From Caballeronia calidae (GTDB lineage Bacteria; Pseudomonadota; Gammaproteobacteria; Burkholderiales; Burkholderiaceae), in contig NZ_FCOX02000010.1 in assembly GCF_900044055.2 (NCBI RefSeq), forward strand, positions 119,196-183,195: DNA of 64,000 nt, written 5' to 3'. The first letter of the stretch is position 1. The number at the start of each line of letters is the position of its first letter. Below, one piece after another: positions 35,488-43,421 of this stretch. The translations under genes and the position numbers were made by a program. Below the pieces are notes generated by a model that did no database searches, had not been told where the DNA came from, and saw only the letters and a program-made list of their open reading frames with translations.

Positions 35488-36402
35488 ATGAACGGACTTT
35501 CGCGTGTCAATGCCGCGCTGACCCGATTCCGGGCTGCGATGATGGTCGCGCTGGCGCTTGGCCTCGCACCGCTTCCGGCCATGAGCGCGCAGTCGTACTT
35601 CCAGTCGCCCGAAGCAGCGATGGACGCCTTCGGAACGGCCGTCGCCAACAATGACGAGACCGAGCTGAAGGCGTTGCTGGGCGATGACTTCCGCGCATTG
35701 ATCCCTCCCGTGGGCGCGGAATTGCGCGACAAGTTCCTGAGCGAGTGGCAGACGTCGCACACGATCCGAGCGAACGGCGGAGACCATGCCGAGATCGCCG
35801 TGGGCAAGGATGGATGGACGCTCCCCATTCCCCTCATGAAGACGGCGCAGGGCTGGCACTTCGACATGCGCGCCGGGTCCGACGAAATGCGTCTGCGCCG
35901 TATCGGACGCAACGAGCTCGCCGTGATCCAGACGATGCTCGCGATCTACGATGCCCAGCGCGACTATGCATCGACCTATCACGATGGCAGCAAGGTCTAC
36001 GTCTACGCCGACAGGTTCGCGAGCAGGCCGGGCAGGCATGACGGGCTCTACTGGCCAAGCGGATCCGAAGAGGATTCGAGTCCGCTTGGCGCCGCGTTCG
36101 AGACCGCGGGGGCAAGCAATGCGACGGAGGCCGGCTATTACGGCTATCACTACAAGCTGCTTCGCGCTCAAGGCCCCCATGCGCCTGGTGGCGCATACGG
36201 TTACATGGTCAACGGGCGTCTCTTCGGCGGCTTCGCCGTGGTCGCGTGGCCCGCCCATTACGGCGATACGGGCATCAAGACCTTCATGGTGAGCCACGAT
36301 GGCCAGGTCTACGAGCGTGACCTCGGCCCGGAGAGCGCGAAGAAGGCCCAGGCGATGACGACCTTCGATCCGGGACCGGGATGGGAAAAAATCTCGCCTT
36401 GA
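35488..36402 (+). CDS. DUF2950-domain secreted protein
   Basis: Exported protein of 304 residues. A hydrophobic signal (MMVALALGLAPLPAMSA) is cut near AMSA. The mature domain has the DUF2950 pattern: YFQSPEAAMDAFGTAVANND, GWTLPIPLMKTAQGWHFDMR, then GYYGYHYKLLRAQGPHAPGG and GGFAVVAWPAHYGDTGI. Two ATGs lie close together; AAGGAG is one base from 35482 but seven from 35488, so 35488 is the start. It lies 11 bp after the DUF3300 stop, so the two are co-translated and probably act together in the periplasm. Biochemical role unknown. Confidence 0.88.
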   Translation: MNGLSRVNAALTRFRAAMMVALALGLAPLPAMSAQSYFQSPEAAMDAFGTAVANNDETELKALLGDDFRALIPPVGAELRDKFLSEWQTSHTIRANGGDHAEIAVGKDGWTLPIPLMKTAQGWHFDMRAGSDEMRLRRIGRNELAVIQTMLAIYDAQRDYASTYHDGSKVYVYADRFASRPGRHDGLYWPSGSEEDSSPLGAAFETAGASNATEAGYYGYHYKLLRAQGPHAPGGAYGYMVNGRLFGGFAVVAWPAHYGDTGIKTFMVSHDGQVYERDLGPESAKKAQAMTTFDPGPGWEKISP

Positions 36403-36851
36403 GGGGGCTGCGGACGGTCCTCTGGCCGGGTGCTTGCGCCATAGGCTTCGATGTCGAGTCGCGTCACGCGGGAACTCATGTGCGATGCCCGCAGCCGTCC
36501 GATCTGGATCAGTTCGCCCAGCTATGAACGGCGCGACCTTTTTGCAATGCGCCATCCATTCGGCCGAATCATCTTGGTCTGAAGTTATCTCGTTCCGAGA
36601 AAGCACGTGCGCTCCTCTAACGGCGCCTGAAATGTCTGGCGTTTGCCGACATCGAACGATCGGACTGTTGTTCGCGTCCATCGCGTGATCGCCAACACAC
36701 GCGCGGATTCGACCCCAAACAACCTGTATCCGCCCATGAATTCGACGCAAACCGCCAATCCGCGTCTTTCACACTCATTGGCACGCCTCATGCAAAAGAT
36801 CGGCTGGCGACTTTCACGCCATTCACTTCGACTTTTGCCAGGAGACCAGCC
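36403..36851. other. gene-free stretch before the leader-peptide gene
   Basis: No supported gene. It should carry the promoter of the short peptide gene at 36852; the immediate leader ends in AGGAGACCAGCC, a good ribosome-binding site. Confidence 0.4.
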
Positions 36852-37091
36852 ATGACTACGCTCACCATCAACGATCTGCCGCGTATCGACACCCTGCATC
36901 GGCACGCGATGTCCTCTATTCGCGGCGGCATCGCTACGATCACCCTGCCGCCGAACGGCAACCCCGGTCCATTGCCGCCGTCCATTCCGGCGTCGTGGCC
37001 CGGCATCGCCGCGATCCTGAAGGATCTGCACCTTCCGGTGCCGTGGCCTGGACAACCGGTGCCTCAGGCGCAGGACCCGCGTCTGCTCTGA
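36852..37091 (+). CDS. short peptide with double-glycine leader (RiPP/bacteriocin-like)
   Basis: Peptide of 79 residues. The first 26 form an amphipathic leader MTTLTINDLPRIDTLHRHAM ending in SSIRGG, a double-glycine cleavage-type motif. The remaining 53 form a hydrophobic, Pro-rich core (TLPPNGNPGPLPPSIPASWP, then LHLPVPWPGQPVP) with no Cys, few charges and two Trp. AGGAG lies about eight bases before the ATG. No maturation enzyme or C39 peptidase exporter is in the window. It resembles orphan bacteriocin-type precursors of Burkholderiaceae, but a role other than a secreted peptide is possible. Confidence 0.6.
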   Translation: MTTLTINDLPRIDTLHRHAMSSIRGGIATITLPPNGNPGPLPPSIPASWPGIAAILKDLHLPVPWPGQPVPQAQDPRLL

Positions 37092-37288
37092 ACGCTAAAC
37101 GACATCGTCGCGACGAGCCGGCAACGCTCTCACGAACGACGTTCGTTGCCCCGCACCCGCTGCCCTGCGCGGCAGATGCGGTGCGTTCCGCGCGATGGGT
37201 CCAGCCCGTCGCGCATCGTGTCGAGCTCGCACGCGTTCGCCGCATGGTTCGCTTCGCGACGCCGCCGTCCACGCGAGTGCCCGCCCGC

Positions 37289-38104
37289 TCAGAACTGGTA
37301 CAAGTCAGCGGGATTGTCGACCAGAATCCTGCGGCGGACTTCGTCGCCATCCAGAAGGTGCCACGCCCAGTCGAGCATGCGTGTGTCGTCGGGCAGGGGC
37401 CTCACGTTCGGATGCGGCCAGTTCGATGCCCACACGCCGCGCTCCGGATAGCGCGCCGACAAGCTGCGCACGAGCCACGCGACATCGCCGTAGGCGGGCG
37501 CACCGTCGCGCGAGCTCTCATACGGCGCGGACAGCTTGATCCAGCAGCGCGGGCCATCGAGCAGACGGCACAGCGACGCGAATCCTTCGCTGTCCGGCGT
37601 GACAGGCGCGAGAAACTTGCCGAGATGATCGATCACGAGCTTCGACGGCAAACGCGCAAGCATCGTTTCGTGTTGCGGCAGCGTGTGGCCGTCGAGTTGA
37701 AGGTTGATGTTCCAGCCGAGCGGCGCAATGCGAGCCGACATTTCCGCCAGCGCATCCCATGGCAACACGCCGCCAGGCAGCATCATGAAGCGCACGCCGC
37801 GTATGCCGGCATCGTGCAGACGCTGCAATTCGTCGTCGCTCACATCGGGCGGCACGACCGCGATGCCGCGCGCGCCGTCGCCGAGATGCGCGATGGCCGC
37901 GAGCGTGCAGCGATTGTCGAAGCCATAGCCCGTCGGCTGCACGACGATCGCGCGCGACAATCCCAACGCCCGCTGCACGTCGCGATACGCCGATGCAGGC
38001 GCGGGCGGCGGCTTAAACGTTGCGCTCGCGGCCAGCGGATAGCCGTCTTCGTACACGTGGATGTGGCAATCGCACGCGCCATCGAATGCGATCGGCCCGC
38101 TCAT
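37289..38104 (-). CDS. amidohydrolase-2 family protein (PDC hydrolase / galactarolactone isomerase type)
   Basis: TIM-barrel metal-dependent hydrolase of 271 residues. The HxH motif is ACDCHIHVYEDGYPL near residue 12; LVIDHLGKF and SNWPHP follow near the C-terminus. Relatives open 2-pyrone-4,6-dicarboxylate or isomerise D-galactarolactone. Start at 38104 overlaps the upstream dehydrogenase stop as ATGA; the frame continues to 38341 only by chance. It ends the TRAP/LacI/dehydrogenase operon, so a sugar-acid lactone is a likely substrate. The usual Asp before WPH is Asn here, a known variant in some subgroups. Confidence 0.8.
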   Translation of the reverse strand: MSGPIAFDGACDCHIHVYEDGYPLAASATFKPPPAPASAYRDVQRALGLSRAIVVQPTGYGFDNRCTLAAIAHLGDGARGIAVVPPDVSDDELQRLHDAGIRGVRFMMLPGGVLPWDALAEMSARIAPLGWNINLQLDGHTLPQHETMLARLPSKLVIDHLGKFLAPVTPDSEGFASLCRLLDGPRCWIKLSAPYESSRDGAPAYGDVAWLVRSLSARYPERGVWASNWPHPNVRPLPDDTRMLDWAWHLLDGDEVRRRILVDNPADLYQF

Positions 38105-39108
38105 CGCGCGTCCGCCGATACATCGAAGCGCGTGAGCCTGAACGCCTGCGCCGCATTCACCGCGCCCGCCGGGATGCGGCCTTCGAACAGCGCCTGCGTT
38201 TGCGCGACCGTTTCCATCGACTGATGTTCGATCGCGCCTGGCGTCAGCCCGCCGACATGCGGCGTCGCGATCACACGCGGATGTGCGGCCAGCGCGGGCG
38301 AGGGCATCTGATCGGGCGCGCGGCCCACATCGAGCGCGCATCCCGCGAGGCGGCCGCTGTCGAGCGCATGCAAGAGCGCGGCGTCATCGACCAGTTCGCC
38401 ACGCGCGGCGTTGATGAAATACGCATCGGGCTTCATCGCGGCGAAGGCGCGCGCGTTCATCAGATTCGCGGTCTGCGCGTTGGCGGGCGCGAGGCACACG
38501 ACGAAATCGGCCTCGGCGAGCAGCGTGTCCATGCTTGCCCGATGCACACGCAAATCGTCGATGCGCGCATGGGGATCGGACACGATCACGCGCATACCGA
38601 ACGCCAGCGCGAGATCGCACAGATAACGCGCGATCTGCCCGTAGCCGATCACGCCGAGCGTGCTGCCGCGCAATTCGCGGCCCATCATCGGCACGGGCGC
38701 TTCGTTGCGGCGATACGCCGATGCATAGGCAGTGGTCGCGCGCGCGAGATCGAGCATCGCGCCGATGACCCATTCCGAGACCGCCGGGACGAAGCCCGCG
38801 CTCGCCTGCGTGACGAGCACGCCGTATTCGCTTGCGGCATCGATATCGACGGTGCGGATATCGACCGCGCAGCGCACGAACGCGGCCAGCTTCGGCAAGG
38901 CTTCGAACAACGCGCGCGGCGCCGGCGTCTGACGATACGCGATGACGACATCGGCATCGCGCGCGGCATCGGCGAGCTCGGCGGTCGTCAGTTCGCGATC
39001 TTCGGTGTTGTACGCGGCATCGGCGAACGTCGCGAGCTCGGCCGACGCGCGCGCACCGAAGTAATGGTCCAGCATGTGCCGGGGATGACTCACGAATACC
39101 TTGTTCAT
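38101..39108 (-). CDS. D-2-hydroxyacid dehydrogenase
   Basis: NAD(P)-dependent dehydrogenase of 335 residues. Rossmann motif TLGVIGYGQIARYL; the catalytic Arg is in INAARGELVDD, and the His in TPHVGGLTPGAIEHQ. It overlaps the LacI gene upstream (ATGA at 39105-39108) and the amidohydrolase gene downstream by four bases each, so three genes are translationally coupled. Likely reduces or oxidises a sugar-derived 2-hydroxyacid. It is only distantly similar to the dehydrogenase at 3120-4121. Confidence 0.86.
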   Translation of the reverse strand: MNKVFVSHPRHMLDHYFGARASAELATFADAAYNTEDRELTTAELADAARDADVVIAYRQTPAPRALFEALPKLAAFVRCAVDIRTVDIDAASEYGVLVTQASAGFVPAVSEWVIGAMLDLARATTAYASAYRRNEAPVPMMGRELRGSTLGVIGYGQIARYLCDLALAFGMRVIVSDPHARIDDLRVHRASMDTLLAEADFVVCLAPANAQTANLMNARAFAAMKPDAYFINAARGELVDDAALLHALDSGRLAGCALDVGRAPDQMPSPALAAHPRVIATPHVGGLTPGAIEHQSMETVAQTQALFEGRIPAGAVNAAQAFRLTRFDVSADAR

Positions 39109-40193
39109 TTCTTCGTCCTGGAGTGCTTCGTAATCCGTAATCTCGGCGACGCCTCGCCCGGCCGCGCGACCGATTCGCGCTCGACGAGCGTGATATCCGT
39201 AAAGAGCGCCTGCTCCGATGCAGGCATGGGTTCGTCGTGCGGGCGCATCACGCGCTCGACCATCGCGGCGGCCATCGCGGGCACCGGAAGTTGCACGGTC
39301 GTCAGCGCGGGATTCGAGATCGCCGCCAGAAAGTGCCCGTCCATGCCGACGATCGACACGTCTTCCGGCACGCGCAAGCCGAACTCGCGCAAGCCCGCCA
39401 TCAGACCGAGCGCCATCAGATCGTTGACGGCAACGACGCCGGTCGGGCGCGCATCGTCCGCCGCGAGCCGGCGCGCGAGCGCGCGGCCGTTCTCCGCGAT
39501 CATCGAGTCGCCGTATTCGTCGACCGGACCGCTGTCGAGCACGTGCGCATCGTCCGACAAACCCGCTTCCTGCGCCGCGGCCAGAAAGCCATCGATCTTG
39601 TCGCGGCGGCTCAGCGTGAGGCCGGTCAGCGTCGCGAACGCGAGGCGCGTGTGGCCGTGCGCGATCAGATGGCGCGTCGCGAGCCGCGCGGCCTCGAAGT
39701 TGTCGGGCGTGACGTGATCGACGCGCGTCCTCTCGCCTTCGGTCGCGCGGCGGTCGTAACTGACGACGACCATGCCGCGCTCTGCGGCGGTTTCCAGATG
39801 ACGCTCGTTCGCCAGCGAAGAAATCACGATCACGCGCCGCACGCCCTGCGAAAACAGGTCCTCGAAAAACGACGCTTCCTTCGCCGGATCGCGATACGTG
39901 TTCCCGATCATCACGCGATAGCCGTAGCGCTCCTGCGCATAGGTTTCCACTTCACGCGCGATGTAGCCGTACATCGGATTGGCAATCGACGGCACCAGCA
40001 GCCCGACGAGCGGCGTCTGCCCCGTCTTGAGCTGGCGCGCGAGCGTGCTCGGCCGGTATTGCAGCGTGCTCATCGCGGCCTGCACGCGCGCGAGGGTTTC
40101 CTGGCGCATCTGATCCGTGCGGCCGTTGAGCACGTTCGATACCGTGCTCACCGACACGCCGGCTTCGCGGGCGACATCCTGAATGGTGCTCAT
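39105..40193 (-). CDS. LacI-family regulator of the TRAP operon
   Basis: Regulator of 362 residues. The N-terminal LacI helix-turn-helix reads TIQDVAREAGVSVSTVSNVLNG, with the hinge helix STLARQL; a sugar-binding-protein-like domain follows with GLLVPSIANPMYGYI and MDGHFLAAISNPALTTV. It is encoded within the operon, 19 bp after the TRAP permease gene. The palindrome TGTATCGATACA before the TRAP binding-protein gene is its probable operator. Confidence 0.92.
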   Translation of the reverse strand: MSTIQDVAREAGVSVSTVSNVLNGRTDQMRQETLARVQAAMSTLQYRPSTLARQLKTGQTPLVGLLVPSIANPMYGYIAREVETYAQERYGYRVMIGNTYRDPAKEASFFEDLFSQGVRRVIVISSLANERHLETAAERGMVVVSYDRRATEGERTRVDHVTPDNFEAARLATRHLIAHGHTRLAFATLTGLTLSRRDKIDGFLAAAQEAGLSDDAHVLDSGPVDEYGDSMIAENGRALARRLAADDARPTGVVAVNDLMALGLMAGLREFGLRVPEDVSIVGMDGHFLAAISNPALTTVQLPVPAMAAAMVERVMRPHDEPMPASEQALFTDITLVERESVARPGEASPRLRITKHSRTKK

Positions 40194-40212
40194 AAGTTCT
40201 TGCGTCTGCCGG

Positions 40213-42108
40213 CTACAGGCCGAGCCGGGTCGGCAGCCAAAGGGAAAAGGACGGCACCAGAATCAGCACCACCAGTGCGGCGAACAGCACCAGCAGATAT
40301 TTGAGCATAGGACGCGCCACCGCCTTCATGTCCGTGCCGGTGATCGCGCAGGTCGCGAACAGGCCGAGCCCGACGGGAGGCGCAAAGAGGCCAAGCCCCA
40401 TCGCGACGACGATCACCGTGCCGAAATGCAGCGGGTTGATGCCGAGCTGCGTGGCGATCGGCGTGAGCAGCGGACCGAAGATGATGAGCGCGGGCGCGCC
40501 TTCCAGCACCGCGCCGAACACGATCATGATGAGCACCGACAGCAGCAGGAACATCGTCGGGCCGTATTGATGCGCGAACGCGATCATCGAATCGGAGACG
40601 AGCGCGGGAATCTGCTCGATGGTCAGCGCGAACGACACGCTCGACGCCGCCGCCACGATGAACAGAATGCTGCTCGCCATTGATGCAGAACGCACGAACA
40701 CGCGCGCAATCGACTTGGGCGTAAGTTCGCGGAACGCCAGCCAGCCGACGACGAGCGCATAGACCACGGCGAACGCCGACACTTCCGTCGATGTCGCGAT
40801 GCCCGAGGTCACGCCCTTGCCGATCATCGCGATCATGACGAGCGCGACCAGCGCGCCGCCGAGTAGCGGCATCCAGGCGCGTGGGTTGGTGAGGGCGTCG
40901 GCCAGATCGATGCGTCGGCCGAAGATGACGGCGACGATCGCCAGCGCCACCGCGAGGACCGCCGCGGGCACGACGCCCGCGAGAAACAGCCCCGCAATCG
41001 AAATGTTCGCGACAAAGCCCATGATGATCATGTTCACGCACGGCGGAATGGTTTCCGCCATCACGGCGCTGCACGCGAGGAGCGCCGCGGCTTCGTTCGG
41101 ATCTTCCTTGCTCTGGCGCACGGCGGGCATCACGACGCCGCCGACCGCCGCGATATCCGCGAGTTTCGAACCGGACACGCCGGAGAAGAACGCCGTCGCC
41201 ATGATCGTGATGAGGCCGAGCCCGCCGCGCACGCGCCCGAAGATGCGCAGCAGCAGTTCGATCAGGCGCGACGACATGCCGTTGGTTTCCATCAGCAAGC
41301 CGGCGAGCACGAAGAACGGAATCGCGAGCAGCACGAAGTGGTCGGTGCCGGCCATCACTTGCTGCGAGTAGACGAGCATCGGCAGGGACGGTTCGGCGAG
41401 AAAGTAGAGCAGCGCGGAGAAGGCGAGCACGAAGCCGATCGGCACGCCGAGCACCAGTCCGCCGATGAAACCCGTAGCGAGCAGAGCGCCCGCTTTCACC
41501 GCGTGGCCCGGCACGAACATGTTCCACGCGCACACGGCGACGGCGATCAGCGCACAGCCGATCAACGTGCTGATGACCACACGGCGCGCGCCGTTGAGCG
41601 CGTTGGCGAGCGCGAAGATCGCCATGAACACGCTGCCGATGACGAGCGGATACACGTTGATCCACGCGGGCAGGCCGCTCGGTGTCATCTGCCCGTAGGA
41701 ATCGACGAGCAGCAGGCACGACGACACGCACAGATTCCCCGCGACGCCCGCGATCACCCAATGGCCTGCGTGCACGAGCGCCGGTTGCCAGCGCCTTGGC
41801 AACATGCCGCGAAACAGATCGACGCCGACATGCTGGCTGCGTCCCAGCACGGTCGCCGCGCCGAAGAAGACGAGCACGATCATCAGCGCGCGGGCGACTT
41901 CCTCTGCCCAGTCGAACGGATCGTGCAGGAAGTATCGATAAATGACGGAGACGAAGACTACGAGCACATCCGCCGCGAGCACGGCCGCGCACAGATATTC
42001 GATGCCCTGCATCAGGCGCACGAGGCCGCGCGCGAGCAGGGTCTCGTGGCCGAAGCCGGGCGCGGCGAGGTGTGCTTCGGGGCCGGGCGTCGCGGAGAAA
42101 GTGGTCAT
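40213..42108 (-). CDS. TRAP transporter, fused DctQ-DctM permease
   Basis: Inner-membrane protein of 631 residues. Residues 1-190 are the four-helix small subunit (DctQ), with YRYFLHDPFDWAEEVARALM. Residues 200-631 are the large DctM subunit, with ETNGMSSRLIELLLRIFG, FFSGVSGSKLADIAAVGGVV, ETIPPCVNMIIMG and LGINPLHFGTVIVV. It takes up an organic acid with sodium using the binding protein encoded just upstream, whose stop is seven bases before its start. The operon's dehydrogenase and lactone hydrolase suggest an aldonic, uronic or aldaric acid. Confidence 0.92.
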   Translation of the reverse strand: MTTFSATPGPEAHLAAPGFGHETLLARGLVRLMQGIEYLCAAVLAADVLVVFVSVIYRYFLHDPFDWAEEVARALMIVLVFFGAATVLGRSQHVGVDLFRGMLPRRWQPALVHAGHWVIAGVAGNLCVSSCLLLVDSYGQMTPSGLPAWINVYPLVIGSVFMAIFALANALNGARRVVISTLIGCALIAVAVCAWNMFVPGHAVKAGALLATGFIGGLVLGVPIGFVLAFSALLYFLAEPSLPMLVYSQQVMAGTDHFVLLAIPFFVLAGLLMETNGMSSRLIELLLRIFGRVRGGLGLITIMATAFFSGVSGSKLADIAAVGGVVMPAVRQSKEDPNEAAALLACSAVMAETIPPCVNMIIMGFVANISIAGLFLAGVVPAAVLAVALAIVAVIFGRRIDLADALTNPRAWMPLLGGALVALVMIAMIGKGVTSGIATSTEVSAFAVVYALVVGWLAFRELTPKSIARVFVRSASMASSILFIVAAASSVSFALTIEQIPALVSDSMIAFAHQYGPTMFLLLSVLIMIVFGAVLEGAPALIIFGPLLTPIATQLGINPLHFGTVIVVAMGLGLFAPPVGLGLFATCAITGTDMKAVARPMLKYLLVLFAALVVLILVPSFSLWLPTRLGL

Positions 42109-42115
42109 GGCGTTA

Positions 42116-43147
42116 TTAGCCTCTTGCGGAGGCGATGGCGGTGAAGAGCGGCGCCGTCGCCGGATATTGCTTCGAGAAATGCGCGTACAACTGCGTCTGC
42201 ATTTCGTTGCGCGCGGTGTCGCGATCGGCCTTCGACATCGGATAGAAGGTCATGCCGCGCTTCCTGAGCTCCTGCTCGGCGCTCGCGGCAGTCTGGATGG
42301 CCGCGACGCGCTGCTTCGCGGTCGCGTCCTGCGCGGCTTTCTGGAACGCGGGGCGCAGGTTTTCGGGGATCTTCGCGAGCGCGCGGCGGCCCATCACGAC
42401 GACGAGCGGGCTGAAGACGTGCTGCGTCTGCCAGCAGGACTTCACGACCTCGTCGTACTTGCTGGCGACGACCGTCGCGCAATCGTGCTCGAAGCCGTCG
42501 ACCACGCCGGTCTGCGCGGCCATGTACAGCTCGCCGATGGGAATGGGCGTCGGCACCGCGCCCATCAGCTTGAAGGTTTCCATGAAGGCGGGCGTGGGCA
42601 GCACGCGCAGCTTCACGCCCTTGATATCCGCGAGCGATTGCGCGGGCTTCTTCGTGAACACGTTGCGCGCGCCGAACGAATAGCCCCACGTCACGACGGA
42701 GCAGCCCGCGCGCTGTTGCAGCATGCTGTCGAACGATTTGCCGACGCTGCCGTCCATCGCCCGGCCGACGTGATCGAAGCTGTCGAACACGTAGCCGAGA
42801 TCGAGCATGCCGAGCTCCGGCAGCACCGTCGCCCAGATCGACGAGCCGGTGACCATCATGTCCACCGCGCCGACCTTCACCTGCTGGACGACATCGCTTT
42901 CCTTGCCGAGCTGGCTGTTCGGAAAATAGTCGATGCGAATCTGGTCGCCGACGCTCGCCTTCAGATTGGCGGCGAGATGCTGATACCAGACGTAATGCGC
43001 GGCGTTTTCGTTCGCCGGCATCGATGACGACAGCCGCAGCGTGGCCGCCGGTTGCGCGCGCACGATGGCGGGAAAGCCCGCGCCCGCCGCCGCGAGCGAG
43101 GCCGCCGAAGCTGTCTGAAGGAACCGTCGCCGGGAAGTCGAATGCAT
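42116..43147 (-). CDS. TRAP transporter substrate-binding protein DctP
   Basis: Periplasmic binding protein of 343 residues. A twin-arginine-like signal peptide (SRRRFLQTASAASLAAAGAG, cut near VRAQP) suggests export by Tat. Typical DctP elements: LGKESDVVQQVKVGAVDM, GVKLRVLPTPAFMETFKLMG, and the conserved Arg/Asn region for carboxylate binding. AGGAG lies seven bases before the ATG at 43147. It is the first gene of the sugar-acid operon, immediately behind the palindromic operator at 43228-43239. Confidence 0.9.
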   Translation of the reverse strand: MHSTSRRRFLQTASAASLAAAGAGFPAIVRAQPAATLRLSSSMPANENAAHYVWYQHLAANLKASVGDQIRIDYFPNSQLGKESDVVQQVKVGAVDMMVTGSSIWATVLPELGMLDLGYVFDSFDHVGRAMDGSVGKSFDSMLQQRAGCSVVTWGYSFGARNVFTKKPAQSLADIKGVKLRVLPTPAFMETFKLMGAVPTPIPIGELYMAAQTGVVDGFEHDCATVVASKYDEVVKSCWQTQHVFSPLVVVMGRRALAKIPENLRPAFQKAAQDATAKQRVAAIQTAASAEQELRKRGMTFYPMSKADRDTARNEMQTQLYAHFSKQYPATAPLFTAIASARG

Positions 43148-43212
43148 GGTCTGTCTCCTGGATGCCGCGTGAGCGCGGGCGAGTGTGCGCGACGCGACCG
43201 ATATGCCGCATC

Positions 43213-43241
43213 ACTGTATCGATTTAGTGTATCGATACAGT
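43213..43241. promoter_or_regulatory. LacI-type operator region
   Basis: TGTATCGATACA (43228-43239) is a perfect 12-bp palindrome. The 11-mer ACTGTATCGAT occurs on the plus strand at 43213-43223 and again on the minus strand at 43241-43231. It lies 66-94 bases before the TRAP binding-protein start and in front of the divergent signalling gene. Probable operator for the LacI protein encoded at 39105-40193. Confidence 0.6.
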
Positions 43242-43421
43242 AAAGCACCGGCGATTGCCGGGAAACCAGCGTTAACCCTGCTCGTTACATGCGGTTTGTG
43301 CGGCAGGCCGATCTGCCGGGCATTCGAATATCGTGGCGTCAGGCGAGGGCGCAGCGTTATTCGCCTACTTAAGACGGCCCATCGCCGCGCCTGTCCGTAC
43401 ATTCCCCGAAACGGGGCCAAC

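Noticed and set aside
40190..41992. 600-residue minus-strand frame overlapping the TRAP permease
   Set aside because: Same strand but other frame of an unmistakable TRAP permease; composition is Arg/Ala-rich noise.
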